A stretch of DNA of 64,000 nt from Caldicellulosiruptoraceae bacterium PP1. Lineage in GTDB: Bacteria; Bacillota; Thermoanaerobacteria; Caldicellulosiruptorales; Caldicellulosiruptoraceae. Below, in pieces: positions 44,654 through 54,494 of this stretch. The notes beneath the pieces are model-generated. The model was not told the origin of the DNA, made no database searches, and worked only from the letters and a program-made list of their open reading frames with translations. Every line of letters begins with the position of its first letter. Position 1 is the first letter of the stretch. A program made the position numbers and the translations under genes. The stretch covers positions 86,289 to 150,288 of the forward strand of contig JBGGOQ010000004.1 of NCBI GenBank assembly GCA_041320695.1, written 5' to 3'.

Positions 44654-47653
44654 ATGGGTTTAATAAAGAAAATTAGTTCGTTTATTCTTTTGTTATATAT
44701 AATTTCCATTTTTAGTTTTTCTTTCGCCAGACATAGAGAAATAAAATATCAAGAGGCAATAAATTATCCACCACTGAAATATGTTGTTGATGGGAAGATT
44801 TATGGTTTTTCAAATGATCTTTCAATGCTTATTTTTGAAAATGATGTATTTAATGTTAAATATTCTTATGATAACTGGACACGAGTTTACAAAAGAATTA
44901 AAAATGGAGAGATAGATATTTGCGGAATTATAGCTGAAACTAATGAGAGAAAAAAATACATTGATTTCTCACAACCTGTTTATAAGGCACATGTTGGGAT
45001 ATTTACAAGAAAAGATTTCATGGATAATGTAAATAAAAATAATCTTTATAAATATAAAGTTGGTGTTTTAAAAGATTCGTTTATTGAAGAGTATTTAAAG
45101 AATAAACTTAGTATTTATGCATTAAAAGAATATGATGACTCTGAAGAAGTTGTAGATGCACTTATTAGCAATAAAGTTGATGCAATAGTCGAAGCTCAAG
45201 AAGTGGTTAATTATTTTTCTGCTCAAAATAACCTTTCAGATAAAATAAAACTACAGCAAGGCAATCTTTTTTCATCTAATTTTGCATATGGAATTAGAAA
45301 AGGAGATACTGAACTTTTAAATTATGTAAATGGTAGGATAGATTTTTTAAAGGATAAGGGGTTATATGAAACAATTTATCAGAAATATTTCTATGAAAAC
45401 TCACCATATTATGTTAATAATTTATTAAAAAAAATATTAATAATTTCATTTTTTATTGTTATTTTTACTTTGCTTTTGATAGTTTTATTGCGTTTTGATA
45501 TAAATGTGCTTAGAAAAAAACTTTCGGTTGAACAAGGTTTTTTACAAGCAATATTTGAAAATTCTAATGTTTTAATAATTATTCTTGATAAAGACGGTTT
45601 AATTTTGTCATTTAATAAATTTGCAGAATTTATAACGGGTTATTCAAAGGAACAGGTAGTAGGAAAAAAATGGATAGACATTTTTATACCAGATGAAAAC
45701 AAGAATTATATGAATAATTTCTTTAGAAATGTATTTTCTTTTAATGTATACAACAATCATGAGAATGATATTATTGAAAAAAATGGAAGAAGAATAAGCA
45801 TATTATGGAATAATAAGGTTATATTTGACCCAGTACTAAATAAAGATGTATTAGTTGCAATTGGTATTGATATATCTGCATTAAAAGAATCACAAATGCA
45901 GCTCGAAGAAATAAATTCTGAACTTGAAGAAAAGCTTAAAACAATAGAAGAACAGACAAAGCTTATTAAAAATAGTGAAGAAAGATATAAATTTATAGTG
46001 GAAAATATGAATGATGGACTATTTGAGATTGACCTTATTAACAATAAACTATCATCTTTTGTTAAATTAGATGATGAAAAAATAGAATACTTAAGTAATC
46101 AAAATGATGATGTTAAATTTTGGACTCATTATGTTATCCACGAAGATATTGAAAAGGTAAACAAGAAATTTAATGACTTGGTTAACAATGTAATTGACTA
46201 TTGTGAAGACGAAGTTCGCTTTAATGCTGATAACCAAATAAGATGGCTAAACTTTAAGGCTAAGGTAATTAAGGATGTAAACGGTAACAATCAAAAAATT
46301 ATTGGAATTTATACTGATATTACAAAAAAGAAGGAATATGAAGAAAAGTTAAGAAGGCTTGCTTACTTTGATGTCTTGACATTATTACCAAACAGATTAA
46401 GCTTTGAGGAACAATTAGTGGCAGCTTTAGATAACTATAAAGAAGGCATGTTTAGTATAGTATTATTGGTTGATATTGATAACTTTAAAAATATAAATGA
46501 TGTATATGGACACTCTATAGGTGATAGGTTTTTAATATTTGCAAGTCAGAAGCTGCTTAAAATAGTAAATAGCTTTAATGGATTTGTTGCAAGGTTTAGT
46601 GGTGACGAATTTGCTGTATTAATTAATGATATAAAATCAAAAGATGAAATTCATAATATATGTGACAGCATCTTAAAAGAGATGAATACAACATGGACTA
46701 TTGATGATATAAGTATATTTACATCTGTGAGTATTGGCGTATGTATTATACCAGATGATGGGAACTCACATCAAGAGATTTTAAGGAATGTTGATATTGC
46801 AATGCATTATGCCAAAGAAAAAGGTAGACAACACTATCAAATTTATATGCCATATATGATGACAAATAGCCTTTATAAAATAGATCTTGAAAAAAGGCTA
46901 CGTCTTGCAATCGAAAATGATGAATTTGAGATGTTTTATCAACCCATTGTTGATATAAAGACACTCAATATATCAGGTGTTGAAGCTTTAGTTAGGTGGA
47001 TAAATCCTGATAGAGGGATTATTGCACCAAGTGAATTTATTCCTATTGCCGAAGAAACAGGTTTAATTATTTACATTGGTGAGACCATAATAAAAAAATC
47101 ACTTAAGCAACTAAGTATTTGGAATCAAAAAGGAATAAATAATATAAAATTATCTGTAAATATATCTGCAAAACAATTTATGCAAAAAGACTTGATAACA
47201 AAGATTATAGATAATATAAGTTCAAGTAATATAAGATTTGAAGATTTTGAGATTGAAATTACAGAATCAATAGCAATGGGAGATATTGAATACTCATCAA
47301 AAATGATAAAAACTCTTTTCGAAAAAGGGATAAGTATTGCTATTGATGACTTTGGGACAGGTTATTCATCTTTAAACTACATAAATAAGCTTAACATAAA
47401 TAGAATAAAGATAGATAGATCATTTACATCAGGGCTTGAATATGATAAAGAAAGCAGAACAATTGTTGAAGTAATTGTTTATCTTGCTCATAAGTTAGGA
47501 CTTAAAGTAGTTTCAGAAGGAATAGAAAGCCGATTCCAGTATAACTTTTTAAAAGAGCTAAACTGTGATTATGGACAAGGCTATTTATTTAGCAAACCTC
47601 TTCCTGCTAATGAAATTGAAAAACTGCTCTTGAAAGGCAAGATAGAAATATAA
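44654..47653 (+). CDS. Sensor protein with SBP3, PAS, GGDEF and EAL domains
   Basis: A cyclic-di-GMP turnover protein with a ligand sensor. It has 999 residues: a signal/anchor sequence (~8-25), an extracytoplasmic bacterial solute-binding family 3 domain (~28-265, INYPPLKYVVDGKIYGFSNDL, ISNKVDAIVEAQEVV), a transmembrane helix (~270-292), a PAS domain (~300-410), a coiled coil, a second PAS (~447-560), GGDEF (~565-730) with the SGDEF variant at 649-653, and EAL (~745-995) with EALVRW at 777 and DDFGTGYSSLNYI. Key motifs of both catalytic domains look intact, so it could make or degrade c-di-GMP depending on ligand. The sensor suggests an amino acid or similar small solute. It is monocistronic, ending at the terminator at 47661. 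Confidence 0.92.
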   Translation: MGLIKKISSFILLLYIISIFSFSFARHREIKYQEAINYPPLKYVVDGKIYGFSNDLSMLIFENDVFNVKYSYDNWTRVYKRIKNGEIDICGIIAETNERKKYIDFSQPVYKAHVGIFTRKDFMDNVNKNNLYKYKVGVLKDSFIEEYLKNKLSIYALKEYDDSEEVVDALISNKVDAIVEAQEVVNYFSAQNNLSDKIKLQQGNLFSSNFAYGIRKGDTELLNYVNGRIDFLKDKGLYETIYQKYFYENSPYYVNNLLKKILIISFFIVIFTLLLIVLLRFDINVLRKKLSVEQGFLQAIFENSNVLIIILDKDGLILSFNKFAEFITGYSKEQVVGKKWIDIFIPDENKNYMNNFFRNVFSFNVYNNHENDIIEKNGRRISILWNNKVIFDPVLNKDVLVAIGIDISALKESQMQLEEINSELEEKLKTIEEQTKLIKNSEERYKFIVENMNDGLFEIDLINNKLSSFVKLDDEKIEYLSNQNDDVKFWTHYVIHEDIEKVNKKFNDLVNNVIDYCEDEVRFNADNQIRWLNFKAKVIKDVNGNNQKIIGIYTDITKKKEYEEKLRRLAYFDVLTLLPNRLSFEEQLVAALDNYKEGMFSIVLLVDIDNFKNINDVYGHSIGDRFLIFASQKLLKIVNSFNGFVARFSGDEFAVLINDIKSKDEIHNICDSILKEMNTTWTIDDISIFTSVSIGVCIIPDDGNSHQEILRNVDIAMHYAKEKGRQHYQIYMPYMMTNSLYKIDLEKRLRLAIENDEFEMFYQPIVDIKTLNISGVEALVRWINPDRGIIAPSEFIPIAEETGLIIYIGETIIKKSLKQLSIWNQKGINNIKLSVNISAKQFMQKDLITKIIDNISSSNIRFEDFEIEITESIAMGDIEYSSKMIKTLFEKGISIAIDDFGTGYSSLNYINKLNINRIKIDRSFTSGLEYDKESRTIVEVIVYLAHKLGLKVVSEGIESRFQYNFLKELNCDYGQGYLFSKPLPANEIEKLLLKGKIEI

Positions 47654-47660
47654 AAATAAT

Positions 47661-47688
47661 AAAGGTGAGGCCTAAAACCTCACCTTTT
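47661..47688. terminator. Bidirectional terminator
   Basis: AAAGGTGAGG (47661-47670) pairs perfectly with CCTCACCTTT (47678-47687), loop CCTAAAA, with short T runs on both strands. It serves the GGDEF/EAL gene and the convergent chemoreceptor gene. Confidence 0.85.
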
Positions 47689-49798
47689 ATACTTTGAATA
47701 TCTCCATAGATTTTTCAAGATCTTGTGCTAATGCATGAAGCTTTTCAGCCATAGAATTTAATTCCTCAATAGCTGCAAGCTGTTCTTGTGTTGAAGCAGA
47801 TACCTCTTCTGATGATGCTGCAGTTTCTTCTGAAATAGCTGAAATACTTTCTATACTATATATTATTTCATTCTTATCATTATCAATTTCTTGTATTGAA
47901 TTATTTATATCAGCTATCTTTAATGTAAGAGCATTCATTGCACTTGATATTTTATTAAATGCTTTTGAAACATCTTGCACTGATGTAATTTGCTCTTTGA
48001 TGATTGTATCAACATTTGTTGCAGCAACCTCAGTATTTTGAACTTGTGTTGTTATTTTTCTAAGCATATCTTCTATATCTTTAGTTGAATTTCTCGACTG
48101 ATCGGCAAGCTTTCGTATCTCTGCGGCAACTACAGAGAATCCTCTTCCCGCATCTCCAGCTTTTGCAGCCTCAATTGATGCATTTAAAGCAAGAAGTTTT
48201 GTTTGTTCTGATATATTGCTAAGCAGTGTAGTAATTTTACCAATTGATTTTGTGTATGTTGTAAGATCTTTTATGCTTGAAAGCATAACCGAAGTAACTT
48301 TATTAGTTTCTTCAGACTTTTTATTTAGGTCATCAACAAGAACAAAACCGTTTTTGGTATATTTATCAACATTTTCAGAAAGCTTTTCCATATCAGTTGA
48401 AGCTTTTACAACATTATTAATTTTATTACCAAAGTTAGAAACCCTTTCGGTTATTTTGTTAGCTTCTTGAGCTTGATTAGAAGATCCTTCAGCAATTTCT
48501 TGTATTGCTCTTGCAACTTCATTTGATGCAGTTGATGTTTCACTCGCAATTGCAGCAACATTAGCAATTGCTTGTGTTACTTGATTTGATAAATCCACAC
48601 CTTTTTTAATAATTGTTCTTATCTGTTCAGCCATGGTATTAAAGCTGTTACTTAAGACACCTATCTCATCATTTCTTTTTACATTTGAGGTCACAGTTAA
48701 ATCTCCACTTGCAGCATGAGATAAGACTTCTGTTGCCTTTTCTACATCAAATGCTAATTTTGAAGCAAAATAAATACCAATAATTAATGCTGTTAATGTA
48801 AATATAACTGCTATTAAAATAATCAATGTTCGTAAACCATTAGCTGATGACAATAAATCTGTAAATGGGACAACACCTACATATGTCCATTTTGTACCTG
48901 GGGATTTAAAATAACATATTAGTGCAGAATTTTTACCTCCAATGTATTCTGTAGTTCCATCAAGTTTACCTTCACTTATTTTATTAGTAACTGCACTTAC
49001 ATAAGGTGAATTTATATCAAGCTTCACATTTATATTGTCAGGCGAAATAACTTTATTATCAGGAGTTAACAAAAAGAAAAATCCATGTGTAGATAGCTTA
49101 ATCATTTGTAATGTTTCTTTCAATTTTTGTTCACTAATGTCAAACATAATAACACCAATTGTTGAGTTTATCCTTATATCCTTAAATGGCCTTGCAGCAA
49201 CTACTGCATATGGCTCAATAGTATAGCCATTTTTTTCAGCAATAGTATCTAAATTCTCTTTATGATCATTAAGCCAAGTAATACCGCCTACAGTTGATTG
49301 GATTTTCTTATACCATGTTGACTCGGTTAACTTTTTAAAATCATATATTCCTGTCACAGAAGAAGTAGGATATATTATTGATGTTTCTGGTGTTGTCAAT
49401 ATGTAAATACCTGATATTAAATCTGTTGTAGTCATAACATTTGTTACCATTTTTTCAGCATCTTGCCTTGCCTGAAGTTTATCAAAGTCATCTAAAATAG
49501 ATGTTTCAGAGTAATATTTCATTAATGTGTTGTTAGACATAAGCTGCATTGTCGAATTTTCGATATTTTTAAAAATCAAATCAAAATACATTCCTGAAGA
49601 ATGTGTTGTAGATAAATAACTTTCTTTACTTTTACTAATAATTGTATTATATGATGTTGTAACAGATGTAAAACCAATAATTAATATAGGAACTAAAATT
49701 ACGCCAAGCATAAGTAAAGCTAACTTTCGAGAAAGCCCTTTTTTTGTGAAAGGTGATATAAACAGCTTTACGTCGATATTAGGAATCTTAAATTTCAT
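47687..49798 (-). CDS. Methyl-accepting chemotaxis protein
   Basis: A transmembrane chemoreceptor of 703 residues. First transmembrane helix ~24-46, extracytoplasmic dCache-type sensor (~50-310; [19 protein letters not shown]...[12 protein letters not shown]), second helix ~320-342 ([21 protein letters not shown]), HAMP (~345-397), and the MCP signalling domain with the invariant hairpin [38 protein letters not shown]. It ends in a normal methylation-helix region without the CheR-tether pentapeptide. It implies that the organism is motile. GGTGGGG lies upstream of the ATG; a good promoter is at 49843-49871. Confidence 0.93.
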   Translation of the reverse strand: MKFKIPNIDVKLFISPFTKKGLSRKLALLMLGVILVPILIIGFTSVTTSYNTIISKSKESYLSTTHSSGMYFDLIFKNIENSTMQLMSNNTLMKYYSETSILDDFDKLQARQDAEKMVTNVMTTTDLISGIYILTTPETSIIYPTSSVTGIYDFKKLTESTWYKKIQSTVGGITWLNDHKENLDTIAEKNGYTIEPYAVVAARPFKDIRINSTIGVIMFDISEQKLKETLQMIKLSTHGFFFLLTPDNKVISPDNINVKLDINSPYVSAVTNKISEGKLDGTTEYIGGKNSALICYFKSPGTKWTYVGVVPFTDLLSSANGLRTLIILIAVIFTLTALIIGIYFASKLAFDVEKATEVLSHAASGDLTVTSNVKRNDEIGVLSNSFNTMAEQIRTIIKKGVDLSNQVTQAIANVAAIASETSTASNEVARAIQEIAEGSSNQAQEANKITERVSNFGNKINNVVKASTDMEKLSENVDKYTKNGFVLVDDLNKKSEETNKVTSVMLSSIKDLTTYTKSIGKITTLLSNISEQTKLLALNASIEAAKAGDAGRGFSVVAAEIRKLADQSRNSTKDIEDMLRKITTQVQNTEVAATNVDTIIKEQITSVQDVSKAFNKISSAMNALTLKIADINNSIQEIDNDKNEIIYSIESISAISEETAASSEEVSASTQEQLAAIEELNSMAEKLHALAQDLEKSMEIFKV

Positions 49799-49842
49799 AA
49801 AATAAACCCCACCTTCAAAAAAGTCTAAAAGTATTAATTAAA

Positions 49843-49871
49843 TTATAACTTATCATACTCATATAAACAAT
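49843..49871 (-). promoter_or_regulatory. Promoter of the chemoreceptor gene
   Basis: On the minus strand TTGTTT (49871-49866), 17 bp, TATAAT (49848-49843). It looks like sigma-A; no sigma-D (flagellar) site was seen. Confidence 0.55.
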
Positions 49872-49928
49872 AAAAAGATAAAAAAAAGATATTTTTTTGT
49901 GTAAAAATATACAAAAATCTAAAAATAA

Positions 49929-52376
49929 TTATCTATATGTGTTATTAGAGGTTGTGTCTTGCTCAATAACAGAAGAATCATAATTTTGGTCCTGCGATTG
50001 ATTGTTATTAGAGCTTATAGATTGATTGCTTGTATCAGTTTGGTAAGTTTGGTTTGTTGTAGTATTTTCTTGGGTTTGTGTACTTGGTGCAGTATGGATA
50101 GTACATGTATTTTTAGGAAGTTGATACATGTAATCATCAGGAGGCACAACTTTGCCTTCCTTATCAGGCCAAATTGGATTGGCTCTTTGAATAAATACCT
50201 TAGTAATTGTTTGTGGGCAAAACTCATTTGCCAAAGCCTTACTTTCGGTACAAATCGTGGCTGTAACATGTACATCACAGTATTCTGTAGGTTCTGTTCC
50301 AGCAACAAAAATCTCTTTTACAACACGGTTTCCTCTTGGGTCTTTTTTACATAGTTCTGTTGCTAATTTTCCTGAATCTAAACAGATATATTTTTCAACA
50401 ATTCCAGATGGCTTAGTAAATCCTTCAGTTATAACCCCATCCATTGATTTATCCATAATGCCTTTAAATATCTTTAATGCAGGATTAACACCAGTAAGGT
50501 AAGTTAAAGCCCTTGGGTGGTCTTCTCCTACCCAAACACCAAGGGAATATTTTGGTGTAAATCCAACAAACCATCTATCTTTACTATCATCAGTTGTTCC
50601 AGTTTTGCCTGCAACAGGATATTTAAATTTATATGAAACAGTAATCCCGGCTTTTACAACGCTACTTAAAATATCAGTGAGAATATAAGCGTTCCTTTCA
50701 TCCATTACATTACGAGATGTTTTTTTAAGTTCATAAATTGTTACGCCATTTTTATCTTCTATTTTTTCAATAAAATAAGGCTTTGTATATATACCTCTAT
50801 TAGCAACAGCTGAAAATGCAGCAGTTAATTCAATAGGTTTGACACCGTATGTGAAACCACCTATTGCAATTGATAAACTATGTTGATCAGAATTTGACAA
50901 AGTAGTAAAACCAAAACGCTTTAAATTTCTATAAACATTTTCCACTCCTAAGTTATAAGCTATTTTAACTGCAGGAACATTTGCAGACCATTGCAAAGCT
51001 TCTCTTACTGTCAAAAAACCTTTGTAGCCTCTTTTGCCTGGTACCACTTTACTCTTGTACCAGTTTTTTGGACTATAGCCTCCAATGGTAAAAGGAACAT
51101 CATCTATGATAGATGCAGCAGTATAGCCATTTTCAAGTGCAAGTGCATAATCAGCAATAGGCTTTATAGATGACCCTGGTTGTCTTATTGACATTGTTGC
51201 CCTGTTAAAAAGCCTAGATCCTTTTATATCTGAACGTCCTCCCATAATACCTACAACAGCTCCTGTTTTAACATCTATCATTACTGCTGCTGCTTGAGGT
51301 TGTGATAATCCATTTTTATCAATAAACCTAACAGGAGGCATATATTCTTTTGAACTAAAAACATCTTCCATATTTTGTTGAACTTTTTCATCCATAGCAG
51401 TATATATCTTAAGCCCACTACTATATATAAGATCTTCTGCTTCAGATTTTGTAATACCTTTTTTTTCAACTAAAATATTCACTGCCTCATCTATCACAGA
51501 GTCAACATAATATTGATGATTATAATTGGAATTTGCTCTATAATCCTTTTGTACAAGTGTTAGCTTATAATCTTTTGCTTCTAAGTATTCTTGTTCATTT
51601 ATATATCCTAAATCAAGCATTTTTTTAAGAACTATCTCCTGCTTTTCCTTTGCATGATCAAAAAACACATACGGATCGAAGTAAGATGGATTTTGTGTAA
51701 TACCTGCAATTAACGCACATTCTGCAAGATTAAGTTCAGATACATCTTTACCGAAATAAGTATAAGCGGCTGCTTGAACACCATAGGCAGAATGACCGAG
51801 ATTTATTGTGTTTAGATATTCTTCGAGAATTTGTTCCTTAGATAGCCTTTTTTCAAGCTGAATAGCAAGGTATTGTTCTTGTATCTTCCTTTTGAAAGAT
51901 TTCTCAAAAGTAAGAAGCTTATTTCTAACAAGCTGCTGTGTTATTGTGCTTGCACCTTCTGAAAGACTTTTATTCTTTATATTCTTAAAAATAGCACCAA
52001 AAATCCTTTTTAAATCTATACCATTATGCTCCCAAAATCGTTCATCTTCTATTGAAACAAAGGCATTTATAAGATTTTTAGGCATCTTCGAATAAGGAAC
52101 CTTTATCCTGTTTTCTGCTCCATGTAGTTTTGCAACCTCTTTGCCTTCTGAATCATATATAGTTGTTGTTTGATTAAGGAGTGAACTGTCTACAATTTTA
52201 TCAAGTGCATCATTAGGTATAGCATTTATATAGGCTGTTATAACTCCAAAACCAATACCAGCTAATACTACTATTGAAACAATAAGCAAAATTGCAAGAC
52301 TTATAAAAAAGCTTCTTGTATATGACTTTAAATTAGAATTATTAGTTTTCATTTTAGTTTTTTTATTTTTTGGCAT
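49929..52376 (-). CDS. Class A penicillin-binding protein (PBP1A family)
   Basis: A bifunctional peptidoglycan synthase of 815 residues. One N-terminal membrane anchor (~22-48), the glycosyltransferase domain with catalytic E110 in EDERFWEHNGID and GASTITQQLVRN (141-152), and the transpeptidase domain with SxxK at S402-K405, SxN at S464-N466 and KTG at 591-593. The C-terminal part (from ~650) contains a cysteine-bearing region (YICLDSGKLATELC...CDVHVTATIC) and a Ser/Asn/Gln-rich tail from ~765 to the end. GGAGG precedes the ATG. It is transcribed divergently from hydE. Confidence 0.93.
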   Translation of the reverse strand: MPKNKKTKMKTNNSNLKSYTRSFFISLAILLIVSIVVLAGIGFGVITAYINAIPNDALDKIVDSSLLNQTTTIYDSEGKEVAKLHGAENRIKVPYSKMPKNLINAFVSIEDERFWEHNGIDLKRIFGAIFKNIKNKSLSEGASTITQQLVRNKLLTFEKSFKRKIQEQYLAIQLEKRLSKEQILEEYLNTINLGHSAYGVQAAAYTYFGKDVSELNLAECALIAGITQNPSYFDPYVFFDHAKEKQEIVLKKMLDLGYINEQEYLEAKDYKLTLVQKDYRANSNYNHQYYVDSVIDEAVNILVEKKGITKSEAEDLIYSSGLKIYTAMDEKVQQNMEDVFSSKEYMPPVRFIDKNGLSQPQAAAVMIDVKTGAVVGIMGGRSDIKGSRLFNRATMSIRQPGSSIKPIADYALALENGYTAASIIDDVPFTIGGYSPKNWYKSKVVPGKRGYKGFLTVREALQWSANVPAVKIAYNLGVENVYRNLKRFGFTTLSNSDQHSLSIAIGGFTYGVKPIELTAAFSAVANRGIYTKPYFIEKIEDKNGVTIYELKKTSRNVMDERNAYILTDILSSVVKAGITVSYKFKYPVAGKTGTTDDSKDRWFVGFTPKYSLGVWVGEDHPRALTYLTGVNPALKIFKGIMDKSMDGVITEGFTKPSGIVEKYICLDSGKLATELCKKDPRGNRVVKEIFVAGTEPTEYCDVHVTATICTESKALANEFCPQTITKVFIQRANPIWPDKEGKVVPPDDYMYQLPKNTCTIHTAPSTQTQENTTTNQTYQTDTSNQSISSNNNQSQDQNYDSSVIEQDTTSNNTYR

Positions 52377-52616
52377 AATAAAACCTCCACAAAATCAGGT
52401 TATCTATAATATTATAACATAAACAAACATATTAAATATTATATTTAGAAACTTATTATTGATTAAGAAATTAATAAAAATATTGCTCAACTTTAATATT
52501 AATATTATTCTATTACTTGATGAAACCATTCTCTATTATGTTTTTTTATGATATAATAAATAATACCAACCAAATTGATATGAATACTATTAAAATATTA
52601 AAAGGAGAAAATAAAT

Positions 52617-53657
52617 ATGCAACTTGAAAATATTTTAAAGAAAGCTTATGAAACTCATAATTTAAATATAGATGAGGTTGTAACTCTTCTAACAACTGAT
52701 GACCAAAATGTTCATCTTCTCTATCAGTATGCTGATAAAGTAAGAGAAGAATATGTTGGAGATGAGGTTTTTTTAAGAGGACTTATAGAATTTTCAAGCT
52801 ATTGTAAAAATGACTGCTACTATTGTGGACTTAGAAAATCAAATAGAAATGCACAGAGATATAGAATGTCAAAGGCAGAAATAATAGAAAGAGCAGAGTC
52901 AGCATATAATGTTGGTTATAGAACCATAGTATTACAATCAGGTGATGATTTCTACTATAAGGCTGAAGACTTAGCTGATATCATAAAAGGAATAAAAGAA
53001 AAATGTGATGTTGCTATAACGCTAAGTATTGGTGAAAGAGAAGAATGGGAGTATAAAATACTTAAAGAAGCTGGTGCTGATAGATACTTAATGAGATTTG
53101 AAACATCTAATAAAATACTTTATCAAAAATTACATCCTAATATGAGCTTTGAAAACAGAATAAGTTGTTTAAAAATATTGAAAAAACTTGGATATGAGCT
53201 TGGAACAGGATTTTTAGTAGGGCTTCCTGAACAAACAATTGAGGACTTAGCTAATGATATTCTTCTTGTTAAACAACTTGATGCTGATATGATAGGTATT
53301 GGTCCATTTATATCAAATCCTGATACTCCACTAAAGGATTTTCCAAATGGTTCCACAGAGCTAACATTAAGATGTATAGCAGTATTGAGGCTTCTGATGC
53401 CAGACACAAATATACCGGCAACAACTGCACTTGGAACATTAGACCCACAAGGAAGACAAAAAGCATTAAGATGTGGTGCAAATATTATAATGCCAAATGT
53501 AAACAGTATTGAATACAAAGAAAAATATCAACTTTATCCTGGAAAGATATGCATTAATGAAGATGCTTCTCATTGCAGAGGATGTGTCGAAAATATAATT
53601 AAATCACAAGGAAGAAGGGTAGGGCAAGGCTACGGCCATAGCCGTCACAAAAAATGA
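52617..53657 (+). CDS. hydE: [FeFe]-hydrogenase H-cluster maturase HydE
   Basis: A radical SAM enzyme needed to build the 2Fe subcluster of [FeFe] hydrogenase. It has 346 residues, as usual for HydE, with the SAM [4Fe-4S] motif C63-x3-C67-x2-C70 (CKNDCYYC) and GLRKSNRNAQRYRMS, GFLVGLPEQTIEDLANDI, GIGPFISNPDTPL, PATTALGTLDPQGRQKALRCGANIIMPNVN, which separate it from BioB and PylB. AAAGGAGAAA precedes the ATG. HydF and HydG are not in the window. A terminator follows. Confidence 0.93.
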   Translation: MQLENILKKAYETHNLNIDEVVTLLTTDDQNVHLLYQYADKVREEYVGDEVFLRGLIEFSSYCKNDCYYCGLRKSNRNAQRYRMSKAEIIERAESAYNVGYRTIVLQSGDDFYYKAEDLADIIKGIKEKCDVAITLSIGEREEWEYKILKEAGADRYLMRFETSNKILYQKLHPNMSFENRISCLKILKKLGYELGTGFLVGLPEQTIEDLANDILLVKQLDADMIGIGPFISNPDTPLKDFPNGSTELTLRCIAVLRLLMPDTNIPATTALGTLDPQGRQKALRCGANIIMPNVNSIEYKEKYQLYPGKICINEDASHCRGCVENIIKSQGRRVGQGYGHSRHKK

Positions 53658-53680
53658 AATGAACTAATATTCGCATATTG

Positions 53681-53722
53681 TGAGGGTGTCACAAGAGAGA
53701 ATTGTCACCCTCATATTTTTTT
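53681..53722 (+). terminator. Terminator after hydE
   Basis: TGAGGGTG (53681-53688) pairs with CACCCTCA (53706-53713), followed by TA and seven T. The loop is 17 bases. Confidence 0.85.
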
Positions 53723-53796
53723 GTTTTCACATTTAACTATTTGGTATATTATAAGCTGAAAGAAAAATATAATATGTAATTAGTAAGCTCTTTTTG

Positions 53797-53825
53797 TTGA
53801 TTTACAAAACTCACTATCATATAAT
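53797..53825 (+). promoter_or_regulatory. Promoter of the TetR-MMPL operon
   Basis: TTGATT at 53797-53802, 17-bp spacer, consensus TATAAT at 53820-53825. The TetR-type palindrome covers the expected start site. Confidence 0.75.
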
Positions 53826-53831
53826 ATAAAT

Positions 53832-53846
53832 ATGACTGGTAGTCAT
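53832..53846 (+). promoter_or_regulatory. Palindromic TetR-type operator
   Basis: ATGACT GGT AGTCAT, extended to 17 bp by T and A at the flanks (53831-53847). It lies 6 bp downstream of the -10 box, where bound repressor would block transcription. It is the probable site for the TetR protein encoded immediately downstream. Confidence 0.75.
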
Positions 53847-53871
53847 AAAAGTATACATGAAGGTGGAATAA

Positions 53872-54483
53872 ATGATAAGACATAAAAGGATTTCAGAAAA
53901 GTTAGCTCAAAAAAAGATAGATAAAGAAAACAAACTGCTTGAATCAGCGTATAACCTATTCCTTGAAAAAGGGGTTGACAAGACGTCAGTTGATGAAATT
54001 GTAAAAAAAGCAGGAGTTGCGAAAGGAACATTTTATATTTACTTCAGGGATAAAGAAGAGATTGTAGAAAAGCTAATTCTAATTAAAAGTGCAGAGGTGA
54101 CAAAATTAGCTCTTGAAGAAACACTTAAAAATAGATATTCAAGTTTCATTGATGGGATGCTATTTTTTATTGACTATATAATTGAATATTTAAATAAACA
54201 TAAATATATCTTTAACTTGATAAATAAAAATTTATCGTGGGGATTTTATAAAAAGGTATTATCTGAAGGAGAACAATTTGAAAGTATTAGAAAAACAAAG
54301 GATTTGTTTATGAAAAATATGCAGAATACAAAATTTACAAATGATGAGCTAGAAAAAATTATTTTTATGATTTTTGAACTAATAGGAACAATGTCATACA
54401 ATAGCATTATAAAAGGTGAGCCAGATAACATTAAAGTGGTAAAACCAGTCCTCTTAAAAATGATAAGAAAAATATTTGAATAA
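53872..54483 (+). CDS. TetR/AcrR-family repressor
   Basis: A 203-residue regulator with the TetR HTH at ~18-64 (KLLESAYNLFLEKGVDKTSVDEIVKKAGVAKGTFYIYFRDKEEIVEKL) and a helical ligand domain. AAGGTGGA precedes the ATG. It is 11 bp upstream of an MMPL exporter gene and directly follows a palindrome at the promoter, so it most likely represses its own operon and is released by a substrate of the pump. Confidence 0.92.
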   Translation: MIRHKRISEKLAQKKIDKENKLLESAYNLFLEKGVDKTSVDEIVKKAGVAKGTFYIYFRDKEEIVEKLILIKSAEVTKLALEETLKNRYSSFIDGMLFFIDYIIEYLNKHKYIFNLINKNLSWGFYKKVLSEGEQFESIRKTKDLFMKNMQNTKFTNDELEKIIFMIFELIGTMSYNSIIKGEPDNIKVVKPVLLKMIRKIFE

Positions 54484-54494
54484 GAGGTGTTTGT

